Shown piece after piece: positions 12,501 through 23,770 of a stretch of 64,000 bases of DNA. Location: contig NC_026660.2 in the NCBI RefSeq assembly GCF_000004075.3, forward strand, positions 23,501,498-23,565,497, read 5' to 3'. Below the pieces are notes generated by a model. It was given only the letters and a program-made list of their open reading frames with translations, was not told where the DNA came from and ran no database searches. Each line of letters starts with the position of its first letter. The first letter of the stretch is position 1. The translations under genes and the position numbers were made by a program. Origin of the DNA: Cucumis sativus. Taxonomy: Eukaryota > Streptophyta > Magnoliopsida > Cucurbitales > Cucurbitaceae.

Positions 12501-13663
12501 CACCCACAGACAAAATCAATCTGTTTTATTTTTTAAAATATAGTTCACATTGCAAAACACACACACAAAAAAACAAAAAACAAAAGACTATCATCAAGGA
12601 ATACCTCATCCAAATAACCAAACAATCTTTTGTTAATAACTTATTTATAAACCAAGAAACCAACCTAAGATGTAGAAAGGAAGGCATCACCAATCATTCC
12701 TTTTTTATTATTATTATTCTGAAGGAGCAATGGAACAAATAGTAGAAGTCGGTCTGACCTTTTTTATACGTAGGAAACAGTAACCAATCATTGATATGAT
12801 CGAGCAAAAGAAGTTTTAATCTAAAACTAAAAATAGAAACACCTTTGTTGGCTAGTAAGGGTATGAGATTATAATTTTTTTTAAAAAAAAGGGATAACTT
12901 GTTCCAATTGATAGTTGCGTTTCTGGTCCATGAAGATACAAGCTTTACTTAGGTTCCTACCAAAGACTTTTGAAGAAAAGGTGGTTTCAATCTAAAATTG
13001 ACAATCAAATTGAAGATAGCAGCCGATCCAAAAGAATAAAGGATAAGGCTCCAACTATTTTGTGATTAATAAATGAGTCATTTTTACACAATCAAATATG
13101 AAATTACGTCAATGACTCATTATCTACAAGTTGAAGAAAATAATAATCAATTTAACTATTCCTATATTCAAATGAATTAGTGTTCTTCAGATTAGCTCAA
13201 GGTAATTGTCATAACTTTCCTCACTAGCTGTACTAAAAAAGTGAATGGAAGAATATACTACTACTAACTAACTACTCAACCATTACTTCCTTGGCAACCT
13301 TTGAAGTTGAGACTAACTAATTCTGGATCCATTAGCAACCATACTCTCAAACCAAAACAGAATTCGTTGAAAAAGTACAGGTTTACAAAATTATCTTTTC
13401 AAGGTTAGAGAGTAGACTGAACAGTGTTAAAATAATTGTCCAACCTTACTCATTTTGGCATATTAAAGATGAAAGGTATCAAACAAGCCATTAACCTCTC
13501 TACATTTACAGACATGAAATGGAGACCAAGGCTCAATCTTCCATTTTTCAATGTCAAAAAATCGTGACACTTCCTGTTATACATATAAGATCTCCTGATA
13601 CCTTTTTGTGATAGACACAATTTACATACCTTCTTGACTCCAAATTTAGAACTTCAGGAGATG
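9525..13663. other. URH1 promoter and long AT-rich spacer
   Basis: About 9525-10110 is relatively GC-rich and should hold the URH1 leader and core promoter; it includes a GAA/GAAGAT-rich run near 9716-9740. From 10110 to about 13450 the sequence is very AT-rich with no credible gene. The right end should contain the 3' UTR of the minus-strand TAF12 gene. Confidence 0.5.
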
Positions 13664-16600
13664 CTAAACTGCAGGTGTTTTTGTTAGACTGCTCTTGGTA
13701 TTTCCAGCGGCCTGTCCAGCAGAACTCCTGGTACTTGCCATCTCGCTTGCCACAATAGACTTTTTTACCTGCCAGGGAAAAACAGGGGGAAAAATGGATT
13801 CGTCATTGAATGAAACATAACATTTTCTTGGTCCTGCATCATGTTCCAAGACTTAATAATAGAAGGGGAACTCACTGCTGCAACACGTTCTCTGTGAGTA
13901 TCATTTGTAAGCTGCGAGGAAAGAAAGTTCAAATTCTTTAATGCTTGACCACCATTGACAAGAAGAAAGTTCTAATGCACAGTTGCTACTACAAATAATA
14001 GCCATCAATTATATATGTACCGGTTTTCTGAATATCTTAATCTCGTCACTACCAAACCCAGGAAGTGTTAGATTCCAGTTTTTTTCTGCGTAGAAGTAGA
14101 AGAGAAGAGAATCAATAATGTGAAAACAATATATCTATAAGGTTCGAGTCTTAAACATAGATATTGGCTGTTGTAAATAACCAACCAAGATGTAGAAGGA
14201 TGTCTTTCGCTTCCAATGTAGTTGATTTGCGATGCTTAGCTAATGAGCAACCAAATGTGGTAATCTGCACAAAATAAGTATTAATTAAACAAACTAGGTG
14301 AGAAGAAAAGCAAAATAAACTTACCATCATCTGAGTATGAGGTGAAACAATCACATTACACGGAACTAAATCAAGACCTATGAGATGAGACAAACACAAA
14401 GTAAAATAATAAAGGATAGTCGTTGATAAGCAACTTTGGCCAACGCTAATGATCATAATTGGAAACATATCAGAAAGATTTCCCCATCTAAAACCTCATT
14501 TATCTAAACAATTCTAACTCTAACCAGAACAGCATAAATATTTTGGCACTGGTCTTCAAAAATTATTTTAATACAACTAAATGGTTCAAGAAAATCCAAA
14601 TTGAACAATTCCAAATATTCACTATTTTTCAGACTAGCCCAAAAAGGCTATCCCAACAAAAGGAAGAATACATCTCTCTTGAAAAAAATCCTAATGTACA
14701 TCTAACTCAAACAAGAGCTTGCACCATTATATTAGGAACCAAGGTAGTATGGGATGCCTTTTGTCTCACATTGGCTAGAATGTGATAACCGATGTGATGC
14801 TTAAGTGGCTTGGCTCTCCCAACCCAAAAGCTGGCTTTTGAGGTGTGGTTCTCCAAGGTGCTTAAGTACCTAAAAATCATCTCTAAGTAAAGTTCCATCA
14901 TTCTCATACACCAACAAGGACGTTACTTGGTTAGGAACATATCTGTAGGCACATATAAATCTATAGTATATGCACCAAAATCTTTCGGTTAGACCTTACA
15001 AGAACTTCTTAGTATGGTATTAGAACCTTCAAAGAAAACTTTACAAGCATCAATTAATCTTTTGTAGAAAGATTTCCAATCCATCCATTCTTATTTGTTC
15101 CCCTTTGTTATAGAGCAAGTTCACTTCTTCATTGGGTGAATGATACTTTAAAGAGTGAAGAATCAAAATCTAATCCAACTAAAAGATATGAGAAAAACAA
15201 TATTGAGAAATGACAAAATATTCAAATGAACATGAAAAAAGTTAAATTTAACTACTCACTGACTCAACAAACTCTTCTGCCAGATCAACGAGTATATCTT
15301 CTACTTCAGGATCCAATCTCTCAGATGGATCGATCTGCACAAAAGAAAAAAAACCATAAAGCAGAAGTAAAATATAGGGCCTCAGACCCAACAAATTTAA
15401 AGGCAAATAGAATCTGCATAGTATAAATTAATAGCATATCCAACTTCAGATCGTTGTTGCCGGCGACAACTTGACAAGAAAAGAAAAGGAAGAAATTGAA
15501 GATTGAGCAAAAATATGATCAAATTTGTAGCCAGTAAGCAAATGATAACTTTGACAAAACTCTAAAATTAGCATTTCAACATATGTAAGAAGTGAAGAGT
15601 CTAGAATCTGCCCATAGCTTCAAGTACAATATGTTGACTCTCCCATCTGTTCAACTATTGGAACCAACTTTTGTAACCCATAATCTATGTTTTCCAAATT
15701 CAACCATTTGTCAAGTTCAATATCTACAATAACAAAATAAAGGTACAAAAGGGGTGGGCAGATGACCAGTAGGAGACTCAACCATAAACTATAAAGTGCT
15801 ATTTTTTTTCTTTATTTTTTATAGGATAAAGGGCTAAAATAATAAGAATAACTGTCTCAATCAAGTCATACAACTCAAATGGTCCTAGTTTAACTCGCAT
15901 GATCTTTGATTTCAGAAGAAAATAGATAAAGTTAAACGAGTCAAGCTAATAACTAACTTGATTAACCAATTTGCCAATACTTCTTTTGCTGAGAATTCTA
16001 CTACAGGGTTCTTCCATTTCTGCAGTTATAGCTCTGCTTGGGGTCAATGCCTGTGCATTATTAGTCTGTGGAGGTGCAAGAGGAGAAGCTTTTGGGTTTG
16101 CTGGCCCCTGAGCTCTTGCAGCCTGTTGTTGATGTGGTAAGCCTTGCGAGCTCCTTGATTGTTGAAATTGTTGTGCAAAATGCTCCTGCGGCTGATGTGA
16201 TTGTGCAGGTTGTTGTTGAGGAGCTGATGAAATTTGCTGCTGCTGAGAAACTGGAGTTAAGGGATGGTTCTGCTGTTGAGGGATATGTGACCTTTGCTGC
16301 ATAGCAGGTGAGTTTGCCTGAGGTCTATATGAAGGTGTTGGAAGTGGAGGTTTTCCTTGTGAGCTAGATGGCAACCATGGCTGGTTGGTGGGTTGCATAC
16401 CTTGTGATGTGTTTGGCAATGAAGAACTTGGAGAACTTGTGGATGGTACTCTCAAGAGACCATGGCCTTGGAAATTCTGAATTTTGAAAAAGATAAACAA
16501 ATTTTAGTACAAAAAAGGTAAAGTCCAATAAAATGAAGTTCTCCTTCTCCGTAGACAATTCACTTGGATACAGGTAGTAGGAACAAGTACTGGAATATAA

Positions 16601-19292
16601 AAGATTCACACACAGTTAAGACATATACCACCAAATGCATATTGATACAAAAAGGACATTTTCCCAACTAAAGTACATGCAACATAATCCCTCACCTAAC
16701 CAAATGTTGTCCAGTCTCTTCAACAACTGCCGTTTGTTTTCACAAAATATGAAAAAACTAACTTGGCCATGAGATGTTTATGGCATGCAAAAGCAACTGC
16801 CCATCACAATTTCTAATGTGAAGATTTCCAAGATCTTAAAAAATCAAGAAATGAGCATAAAATAATAGTGGACTGAGACAACCCACAACATCCCAAAATA
16901 GATTAAGCTACATTTTAGGTGTGCATTTAATTGCTGTTACACTTTCACCAAACGTGTGGATCCAAACAAAATATTAATAATCAATAATCAATTGTTTGGC
17001 TAGATAGCAGTAACTAACTTGGGAGGCTGAGTTTGGGGTAGATGGCGGCCTGAGAGATGATTGCACTGGTCTATGCAACATTTGAGAACTAGAACCACTT
17101 GATCCCAACATTCCTAATCCCTGCATTCCTTGCATAGGAGGTCTCACCTACGTGTTCCAAACAATTATTCCAACCATGAGCAGACAAGTATGATGTAATC
17201 AATAAAATAAGCATATAAAATTCTACAAAAAGTTTATACCAAGACATCTTAATCGTTATTTTTTAACACTGGTCAGAGATGATGGAAAGAAAAGGAAAGG
17301 AAATAAAAGAAATTTTTGTCATAAATTCTGTTTATCTACTCATACCTCGAGTGTAAGATTAGTTTACCAGAAAACTAATTCAACATTCAGTTCTTTGTTA
17401 GCAAGGAGGAGTGCAATTTTCCTTCTTTTAATTAACTTTTATCCTTCAATGGCAATATTTTAAACCAAAAAACCAAATGTGCACATTTGAAGTAAAATAA
17501 TTTTTTTAAGAAACAGGAGCCATATAATGAAAATGGGAAAAAAACAAAAAAGTAAGAAAAACTTGTTAAAGGAGATTAGGAATGCCCCTGAAGACCAAAG
17601 GGCTACAAAATGGAGGTACAAATGGAAAGTGTTTGCACAAAGTCATAATTACAAAAAGAATTTGAAATTGAACACCATGTAGCTGCAAAGAGTTGAATAG
17701 AATCCCAAATCTCCTCTGGACTCGTGGACTTCTCTTTGAAGACCCTCTAATTTTTCTCCAACCAAATCCTCCTTAACTACCCATGAAAGCATTTGTCTTC
17801 ATTCCACAAAACTAAAGCCTTTCAAGAAAAGCGGTTCCATATCCCAATTGAGTGACAACCTCACTAATGGAGTTTGGGATGCACCACTCAAACCAAAAAT
17901 CTGAAAAAAGCTTCCTGCAAAGGCCTCGAGCAATGTCACGAAGAAAAAAGAGATGCTTGTGGTTTTCTATTTACACATAACATAACATACCAGCTGGACA
18001 CTAGGCATGACGTTGGATGATTTCTTTGGATAAAATAATTAGTGTTAGTTTTCCTGGTAGGCATATCCAATGGAAAACTTTAACCTTCTTAGGCACGTTG
18101 GCTTTCCATATGATGTCTTTTCTTCTTCTTCTTTTTTTATAAGAAAAAAAAAAACATTGATGCATGGAATTGACAAAAAAGGGCACTCCATATGATGCCA
18201 ATCCAAAATTGGATTACAAGGGAAACAGTTGTTGCTGTTATCGAGAGCTAGAGTCGGGAAACTTAACAGAAAATCTCCCATTTAGATGGAGGGACCAAAT
18301 TGGTAATCTTCCCGTCAAAAGGCTAACGGTGCCACAAGAATGGATAGTATCCCATTCCCCCACTCTAAATGTATTTCTCCTAAACTGAAAATCCTGAGAC
18401 ATTGATTCTTCAGACTAGCTTTGGCATTCTATAATTAACTTATTCTTATCTCTGTAAGAATGCCTTGTTCTTGAATTCCAAACCAATTTACCTCAAATAC
18501 TAATTAACTAATCATTCATATTTAACAAAATAGATGATGATGTCACTGAATTGTTGTTTTATCCCCCTCCCTCTTGTTACTTCCTTTAGAAGACATTATC
18601 TTTAACAATCAGTAAATGTAGGTTTGTAAATCATACAAATAAAAAGATGCCAGTAGACTAGCAGTGTACAGTATAACAACAGAGGCTATATGTCTATAGC
18701 TATAGTTCTTCAAGTCTCTACTTCTACGGTGGTTATATATGTAAGAAGCTGGAGAAAAACACACCTGAGAAGGATTTGAATTAGAAGCCCCGTCCGATAT
18801 GCTAACGCCACCACGGCCCAACCCACCAAAGTGCTGGCCATAAGAAGCAGAAAACGGGGCAGGCTGAGGAGAGGGAGTCGGCTGGTGAGCTGGAACCCCA
18901 ATGGCAACACCGCTCCTTTGAGCTGGAGAAGAAGCAGAAACAGGGCGCGGTGAAGGAACAGAAGATGAAGCAGAAGGGGAAGGAGAAGAAAAATGAGAGA
19001 AATGCGAAGGGGGTTGCCAAGTTGCAGACAATGCGGTGGAAGGCCTAGTGATTTGTTGTGAAGTAGGGAGAGATTGTGTCTGTTGTGGAGGCTGGTTCGG
19101 CAGAGGAGTTGAGGCCTTGGAATTGGGGTTCTGATTTTGAAACGAACTCGGATTGATATTAGGGTTCGCATTTGGGGACGATTGCGGCGGAACTGTGACG
19201 GGATTAGTGGCGGATGGAGCTGTTGAAGTCGGAGGTAGATGAGGAGAAGAAGCTGGGGGAGGTTCGGAGGGTGACTGTGATGAAGAATCCAT
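13664..19292 (-). CDS. TAF12: TFIID subunit TAF12 (histone-fold, SAGA/TFIID)
   Basis: Eight exons on the minus strand: 18765-19292, 17019-17147, 15958-16476, 15260-15334, 14186-14264, 14021-14085, 13876-13911, 13664-13768; the joined frame gives 511 aa. TAF12 is a histone-fold subunit of TFIID (and SAGA) that pairs with TAF4 and helps recruit RNA polymerase II. The N-terminal two thirds are low complexity: exon 1 is Pro/Ser-rich, exon 3 is Gln-rich with many QQQ runs. The conserved part starts at the end of exon 3 ([13 protein letters not shown]), continues through [20 protein letters not shown] and [20 protein letters not shown], and ends with NWNLTLPGF; this is the H2B-like histone fold, about residues 378-450. 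The C-terminal tail ([12 protein letters not shown]...) fits plant TAF12. Arabidopsis has two copies (TAF12 and EER4); I cannot say which is the closer orthologue. Intron 1 holds a LINE fragment and intron 4 an LTR relic. Confidence 0.93.
14762..15025 (+). mobile_element. Solo-LTR or TRIM-like relic with primer-binding site, in TAF12 intron 4
   Basis: Plus-strand sequence begins TGTCTCACATTGGCT, the typical opening of a widespread class of small plant LTRs, runs about 250 bases and is followed at about 15013-15025 by TGGTATTAGAACC, which resembles the initiator-Met tRNA primer-binding site (TGGTATCAGAGC). I could not find a second LTR or any coding part, so it is a fossil remnant. It lies antisense to TAF12, between its exons 4 and 5. 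Limits are approximate. Confidence 0.5.
17570..18390 (-). mobile_element. LINE (non-LTR retrotransposon) fragment in TAF12 intron 1
   Basis: The minus strand encodes the C-terminal zf-RVT-like end of a plant L1-type LINE ORF2: GRFSVK at the 5' side, then [16 protein letters not shown], matching the family's 'W(K/R)[12 protein letters not shown]' block, and further downstream scattered matches to the final NIWLERNRRTF... region. The reading is interrupted by several stops and frame changes and an A/T-rich low-complexity insertion near 18121-18155, so it is inactive. Only the 3' end of the element is present, the usual result of 5'-truncated LINE insertion. It lies in the same orientation as TAF12. 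The limits are my estimate. Confidence 0.7.
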
Positions 19293-22200
19293 TGAAGTGG
19301 AAATCGAAGGTAAAATTCTGCCCCCGTCAACTACAGCTTAGTCCCAATTTTTTTAGATTTTAAAAGAAATGGAAAATTAGACCATTCAAAAAATGCCCTC
19401 TAAGTTTTACGAAAATACCCTTAACCAAGGATGGATGGATCCACGTCCAAAACACACACTCCCACTCCTTTCAATTTTTTTTGCTTTAGTCACCAATTAT
19501 TTTTACTCTTAAATAAATTTTAATTCATATAATTATCGTATAACTAATAATTTAATTATTCTATATTTTTTAATATTTTTTCTTCTTTTAGATAAAAAAC
19601 AATCTTATTAAATAATTTATTTTCACCTGATTTTTATTAGTTTTAATTTTTAAAATCATAAAAATCACTTTAGGAACAAAAATTTCTATTTACAGTCTAA
19701 TCATCTTTTAAAAATTATTCCACGATAATTCCAAAACATTATATATATATAAGTATTTTATTCATTAATTAAATTCATGTTATAATTTAAACTTTAAATT
19801 TTAATTTATTTTTGCTAGTAGTATCAATAAATGTATGAAAAATACTTTTAAAAATTATTTATAATTTAATTAGCCATCTTCACTTGGCCTTGTAGTAAAA
19901 ATAATATCATTTAGGTTAAAATTAATGGTACTCGTGACCATTACATAAGAATTAGAAGTCTCATTCACACTCAAATGTTGTAAAGTGAAAAAGAGACGAT
20001 CCTCTCGTGTGACATTAATTGGTTAAAAAAAATCAAAATTTTAAATTTCTATATTTTTGTCGTTCGTGTACGTTATATTCTATTAAATCTACGTGAAAAT
20101 ATACCTTTAATTTTCACTACTCGCACAAACTTCTATCATATATTTTTCCAAAAGAAACTACACTCATACGTAAAAACCACAACATTTGTTCTAACTTAAA
20201 TTAGTAGAATTGTACACAAAAAATAAATATATCATAATATATACCTAGCCAGGACGTTTGTTTGTTAAAGAAGTAATCGTATTAATTTATCTAGTTTGAT
20301 ACTTTTTAAAACAATATATATATATATATATTATTTCATAAATACATGGTTTAGTGTTATTTATATATATACACTCAAACAAAATAAATCTATTAAAAAA
20401 TCCATAATACTATTGATAGATTTTGTATCAATTTTTATGACGGATAATATGAATGATTTAAAAAGTATGTATTTATTATTTAAATTTAAATTTAAACATT
20501 TTCTTTATTATTCTTAAAGAGGTTAAAAGCTTTTTAATGTTTTACACAGCTAAGCATAAAGATATTTGTAAAAGAGACAGAAGACAGAGAGAATAATAAA
20601 CGATAAATAATAGATTATAAAAATTACAAGCTTTATTTTTTTATTTTATTGGAGATTTAAAATGAAAGATATGGAAGTAATAACCAAAAAGGGATTTCCT
20701 ATTGTAGAGAGAAAAACAAAAAGCAGTACACAAGTTCACATATCTTTTCTTATGTAAAACCAAGCCATTTTAGAAGCCAGCAACTCCTAAAGATATTTAC
20801 TCCCCCATGTCCCCATGTCCCCACCCCACACACTTCTCTCCTCTTTTAAGTCTTAACCCAAACAACACCAACTCACATGCTATGCCCTCCACAACTTCAA
20901 TTTACTATTCACATGATGTATCAAAATATAACTTGTAATATGTTAAATTTTCTTACACCAACTCACACCTCAACTGAATTTTTCTTCTTCTCTGCTGTTT
21001 GGGTCCAAAATATCGAAGGAGGCACACACGTAAGGTTGAGCAACGCCCAATCCATAAGGCATAACATCTCTCTCTCTCTATATATATAATTTCCCTCTCA
21101 TCCACCCACTTGCTGACGCGGCAAACGAATATCAGTTTTTCCTCGAACTTATCTACTACTCTTCTCCGCCCCCTTTCATTCCTTTTTCTTTTTTATTTTT
21201 AAAAAACACCTCATCGAATTTTTTTAAATTATAAAAAAAATATATTTTTTGTTTCTGAAAAACATAAAACAAAATCAGTTCCCAACCCTACATGGTTTTA
21301 ATAAATGAATTGAAAAAAAACTGAAAGAAAAAGAAAACCAAAAACTGAAATTGTTAAAAGTAAAAAATCCCAGATAGTTTCAAAATCAAAATATCTTAAA
21401 TCTCATCCAAATTTGAAATATCTAACTTAATAAATATTTTGAATATCTAGTAGTATTTTGATAATATGGAAAACATGTCTACAAGTGTGACATTAAATTG
21501 GTTATGAGAAATTAAATGTGGTTTTAATGATCTTGAAAATATAAAAATGTGTTTGAAACGGTAATTATTAACAACTCACAAATAATCAATTCGGTTAGTG
21601 TTGAATATAATGAAAGTTAATTATTTGATTTTAAAATTAATTAATTAATCTTATGTCATAAATGTTTACAAGGAATTGAAAGAAAATTTGAAACGTTCAA
21701 ATTTTACGAGAAAAAATAGCATTTACGTGCGCAAACAATACATTATTTTACTGTAAAGATTATTTGTACAAAATTTTAATTTTAACTTTACAACACGGAG
21801 AATAAATTTATTTAGTGAGATTCAAATAAGTAATTTTTTTTAATTAACAATCTCCAAACCTTTGATGGTTATATTAAGCCATCCAATTTATAACTTTTAC
21901 GGATATCGTCAAACTTTTACTATTGTTTCAATTTTCTAAAATTATATAAGTTGAAGGTCTAATTTTAATTTTAATAATTGTATAAATTAATTTGCAAGTT
22001 TTCGATATGAATTATCTCAATTAACATATGTATGTACGTAAGGACAAGTGATCTTAGATTTAAATTCTCCACTCTAAATTGAGTTGTATTAAAAAAATGA
22101 TCAATCCTATTTTATAACTCTTCAAAAACTTTATACAAGTATTCCAAATTATATAAAATTTGATGGTCACGCCAGTGTTAAAACATAAGGATTTAAAAAT

Positions 22201-22512
22201 TAGGTTATAATTGGTGACAAAGACAACCTAAGTTGAAGAAATTTTGAAGGGATAAAAAAAAAAAAAAAAGTTAGGAAAGGTGGTGGTAATATGGGCATAC
22301 CCATCCAAAACAATCCATAGATTAGAAAAGAAAAATATTAAACTAAATTAGAGAAAGAAAAAAAAAAAACAAAATATTTAAGTAAATATGGATATGGGGA
22401 CTTTGAAAGAAAGGGACTTGTTTTGTGGGATGAAACCTCATTGTTATTATGAAGGGATATTTTGTTAGGAGGGAGGGGGGGTTAAAGTAGCAAAGATATT
22501 CCGCGGCCTTTG
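19293..22512. other. Spacer between divergent TAF12 and SAP genes
   Basis: The first few hundred bases are the TAF12 upstream region. About 19480-20700 and 21180-22250 are extremely AT-rich with TA runs (20313-20332). The stretch 20750-21180 is less AT-rich and contains a CT run followed by TATATATA near 21070-21088, looking promoter-like, but no open frame follows it that I can assign. Confidence 0.4.
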
Positions 22513-22520
22513 TTACGTCA
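22513..22520 (+). promoter_or_regulatory. CRE/C-box-like bZIP site (TTACGTCA) upstream of the SAP gene
   Basis: TTACGTCA sits in a short GC-rich island, some 320 bases before the putative 5'-UTR intron of the A20/AN1 gene. ACGTCA cores are bound by plant bZIP factors, including TGA and ABRE-binding types. The match is exact; the functional role is inferred. Confidence 0.4.
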
Positions 22521-22842
22521 TCATCGCCCTATATTGGGCTGGCTACTCTTCCATTTTGGCTGCTTCCAGCCTGTCCTTCCCCCTTTTCTTATTTCTTACT
22601 ATTTCTTTTATTTTCCCTTTTTTTCCTTTCTTTCTTTTTTAAATCTTTTTTTTTTTTAAAAAAAAAGCGTCTAATTATTTTCATTTTTGTCCCATTTCGT
22701 TGTTTCTTCCCCTTCTCTCTCCTAATTTCATTTTCTCCCTCTTTATTATATCTCTGACCCCTTCCCCTAGATTCTTCATTCTTAAGATTCTTCCTCCCTC
22801 TTCTTTCTCCATTCCGTTTCCTCAATCCCCTCCGCTCTTCAG

Positions 22843-23144
22843 GTATAATTTCTTCCCACTCTGTTCTTCTCTCTTCCATTTTTCAAATTTTGCTGATTTT
22901 TTTTTAATTTTGTTTAATTCATTTAGATTTTTTTTTCATTTCTAGGGTGTAGAGAGATGAAATTTCTATGGTTTTATTGATGTCTACTTCTTATTGTTAT
23001 GCTTTGGATGATTCTCAGAATCTTCATCATCTCATTCCTTTATCTCTCTTTGTTTTCTGACGATTCTGTTTATCCGATCGTTGTCTCCGTTCCTGCGAGC
23101 GAATGTTTGATTTAGATTTTCGATTGTTAATTTTAGGGTTTTAG
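22843..23144 (+). other. Probable 5'-UTR intron of the SAP gene
   Basis: The pyrimidine-rich leader ends in CTCTTCAG|GTATAATT at 22842/22843 and an acceptor GGTTTTAG|ATCTG lies at 23144/23145, about 100 bases before the ATG. A 5'-UTR intron of about 300 bases fits, though many plant SAP genes are intronless in the coding part only. Confidence 0.45.
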
Positions 23145-23248
23145 ATCTGTACAAACAACATCGCCAAACTGTGCGATCCCCTTCTCGCAGAGCTACAGAT
23201 AGCTCTTCCTTCTGAATCTAGAAACGCGAGGTTGTGAAGAAGAAAGAC

Positions 23249-23770
23249 ATGGCGGAAGAGCACAGATGCCAAGCACCTGAAGGTCACCGTCTCTGCGCCA
23301 ATAACTGCGGATTCTTCGGTAGCCCAGCTACTATGGATCTCTGCTCCAAATGTTATAGAGATTTCCGTCTTAAAGAACAAGAACAAGCCTCCACAAAATC
23401 AACCATCGAAGCCGCTCTCTCAGCCTCATCATCTCCTTCTCCTTCCTCTTCCCCAATCGATCCTCCCCCTGTGCCTCCTGTTGTCGCCTTGTCCCTGCCG
23501 GACACCACCACAGATCTGACCATCCCTCCCCTTGCGGTGGTTGGATCTGATGTCACAAACCCGAACCCAAGCCCGAGCCCGAACCGTTGTTCGTCGTGCC
23601 GTAAGAAGGTGGGTTTGACCGGGTTCAAATGCAGATGTGGAACCACGTTCTGTGGGGCTCATAGGTACCCGGAGAAACACGGCTGCACCTTCGACTTCAA
23701 GTCAATCGGAAGAGAGGAGATTGCTCGAGCAAACCCCGTCGTCAAAGCCGACAAACTAGAGAGGATTTAA
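23249..23770 (+). CDS. SAP4: A20/AN1 zinc-finger stress-associated protein (SAP4-like)
   Basis: Uninterrupted 173-aa protein. It begins MAEEHRCQAPEGHRLCANNC, nearly the wording I recall for Arabidopsis SAP4 (At2g36320). The A20 finger has its four cysteines at residues 16, 20, 32 and 35 and the usual GFFGSPATMDLCSKC core; the AN1 finger spans about 114-151 (RCSSCRKKVGLTGFKCRCG, then TFCGAHRYPEKHGCTFDF). A Pro/Ser-rich linker of about 65 residues joins them. SAPs respond to heat, cold, salt and drought; A20 binds ubiquitin and some members act as E3 ligases or redox-dependent regulators. The start at MAEEH was preferred over the frame five codons upstream because the family begins there. Absence of a coding intron is normal for the family. 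Confidence 0.97.
   Translation: MAEEHRCQAPEGHRLCANNCGFFGSPATMDLCSKCYRDFRLKEQEQASTKSTIEAALSASSSPSPSSSPIDPPPVPPVVALSLPDTTTDLTIPPLAVVGSDVTNPNPSPSPNRCSSCRKKVGLTGFKCRCGTTFCGAHRYPEKHGCTFDFKSIGREEIARANPVVKADKLERI

Noticed and set aside
14136-14152. GGTTCGAGTCT, like a tRNA B box
   Set aside because: No A box or cloverleaf could be folded around it; it lies in a TAF12 intron.
16068-16304. Plus-strand frame across the Gln-rich TAF12 exon 3
   Set aside because: Antisense shadow of CAG/CAA repeats.
18710-19330. Long Leu-rich frame overlapping TAF12 exon 1
   Set aside because: Shifted reading of the Pro/Ser-rich exon; the in-frame reading continues into histone-fold exons.
22589-22945. Lys/Arg/Glu-rich and Phe/Pro/Ser-rich frames on opposite strands
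   Set aside because: These are translations of the pyrimidine-rich SAP leader, not proteins.
23353-23680. Antisense frames across the SAP gene
   Set aside because: Shadow frames of a GC-rich coding exon with no family match.
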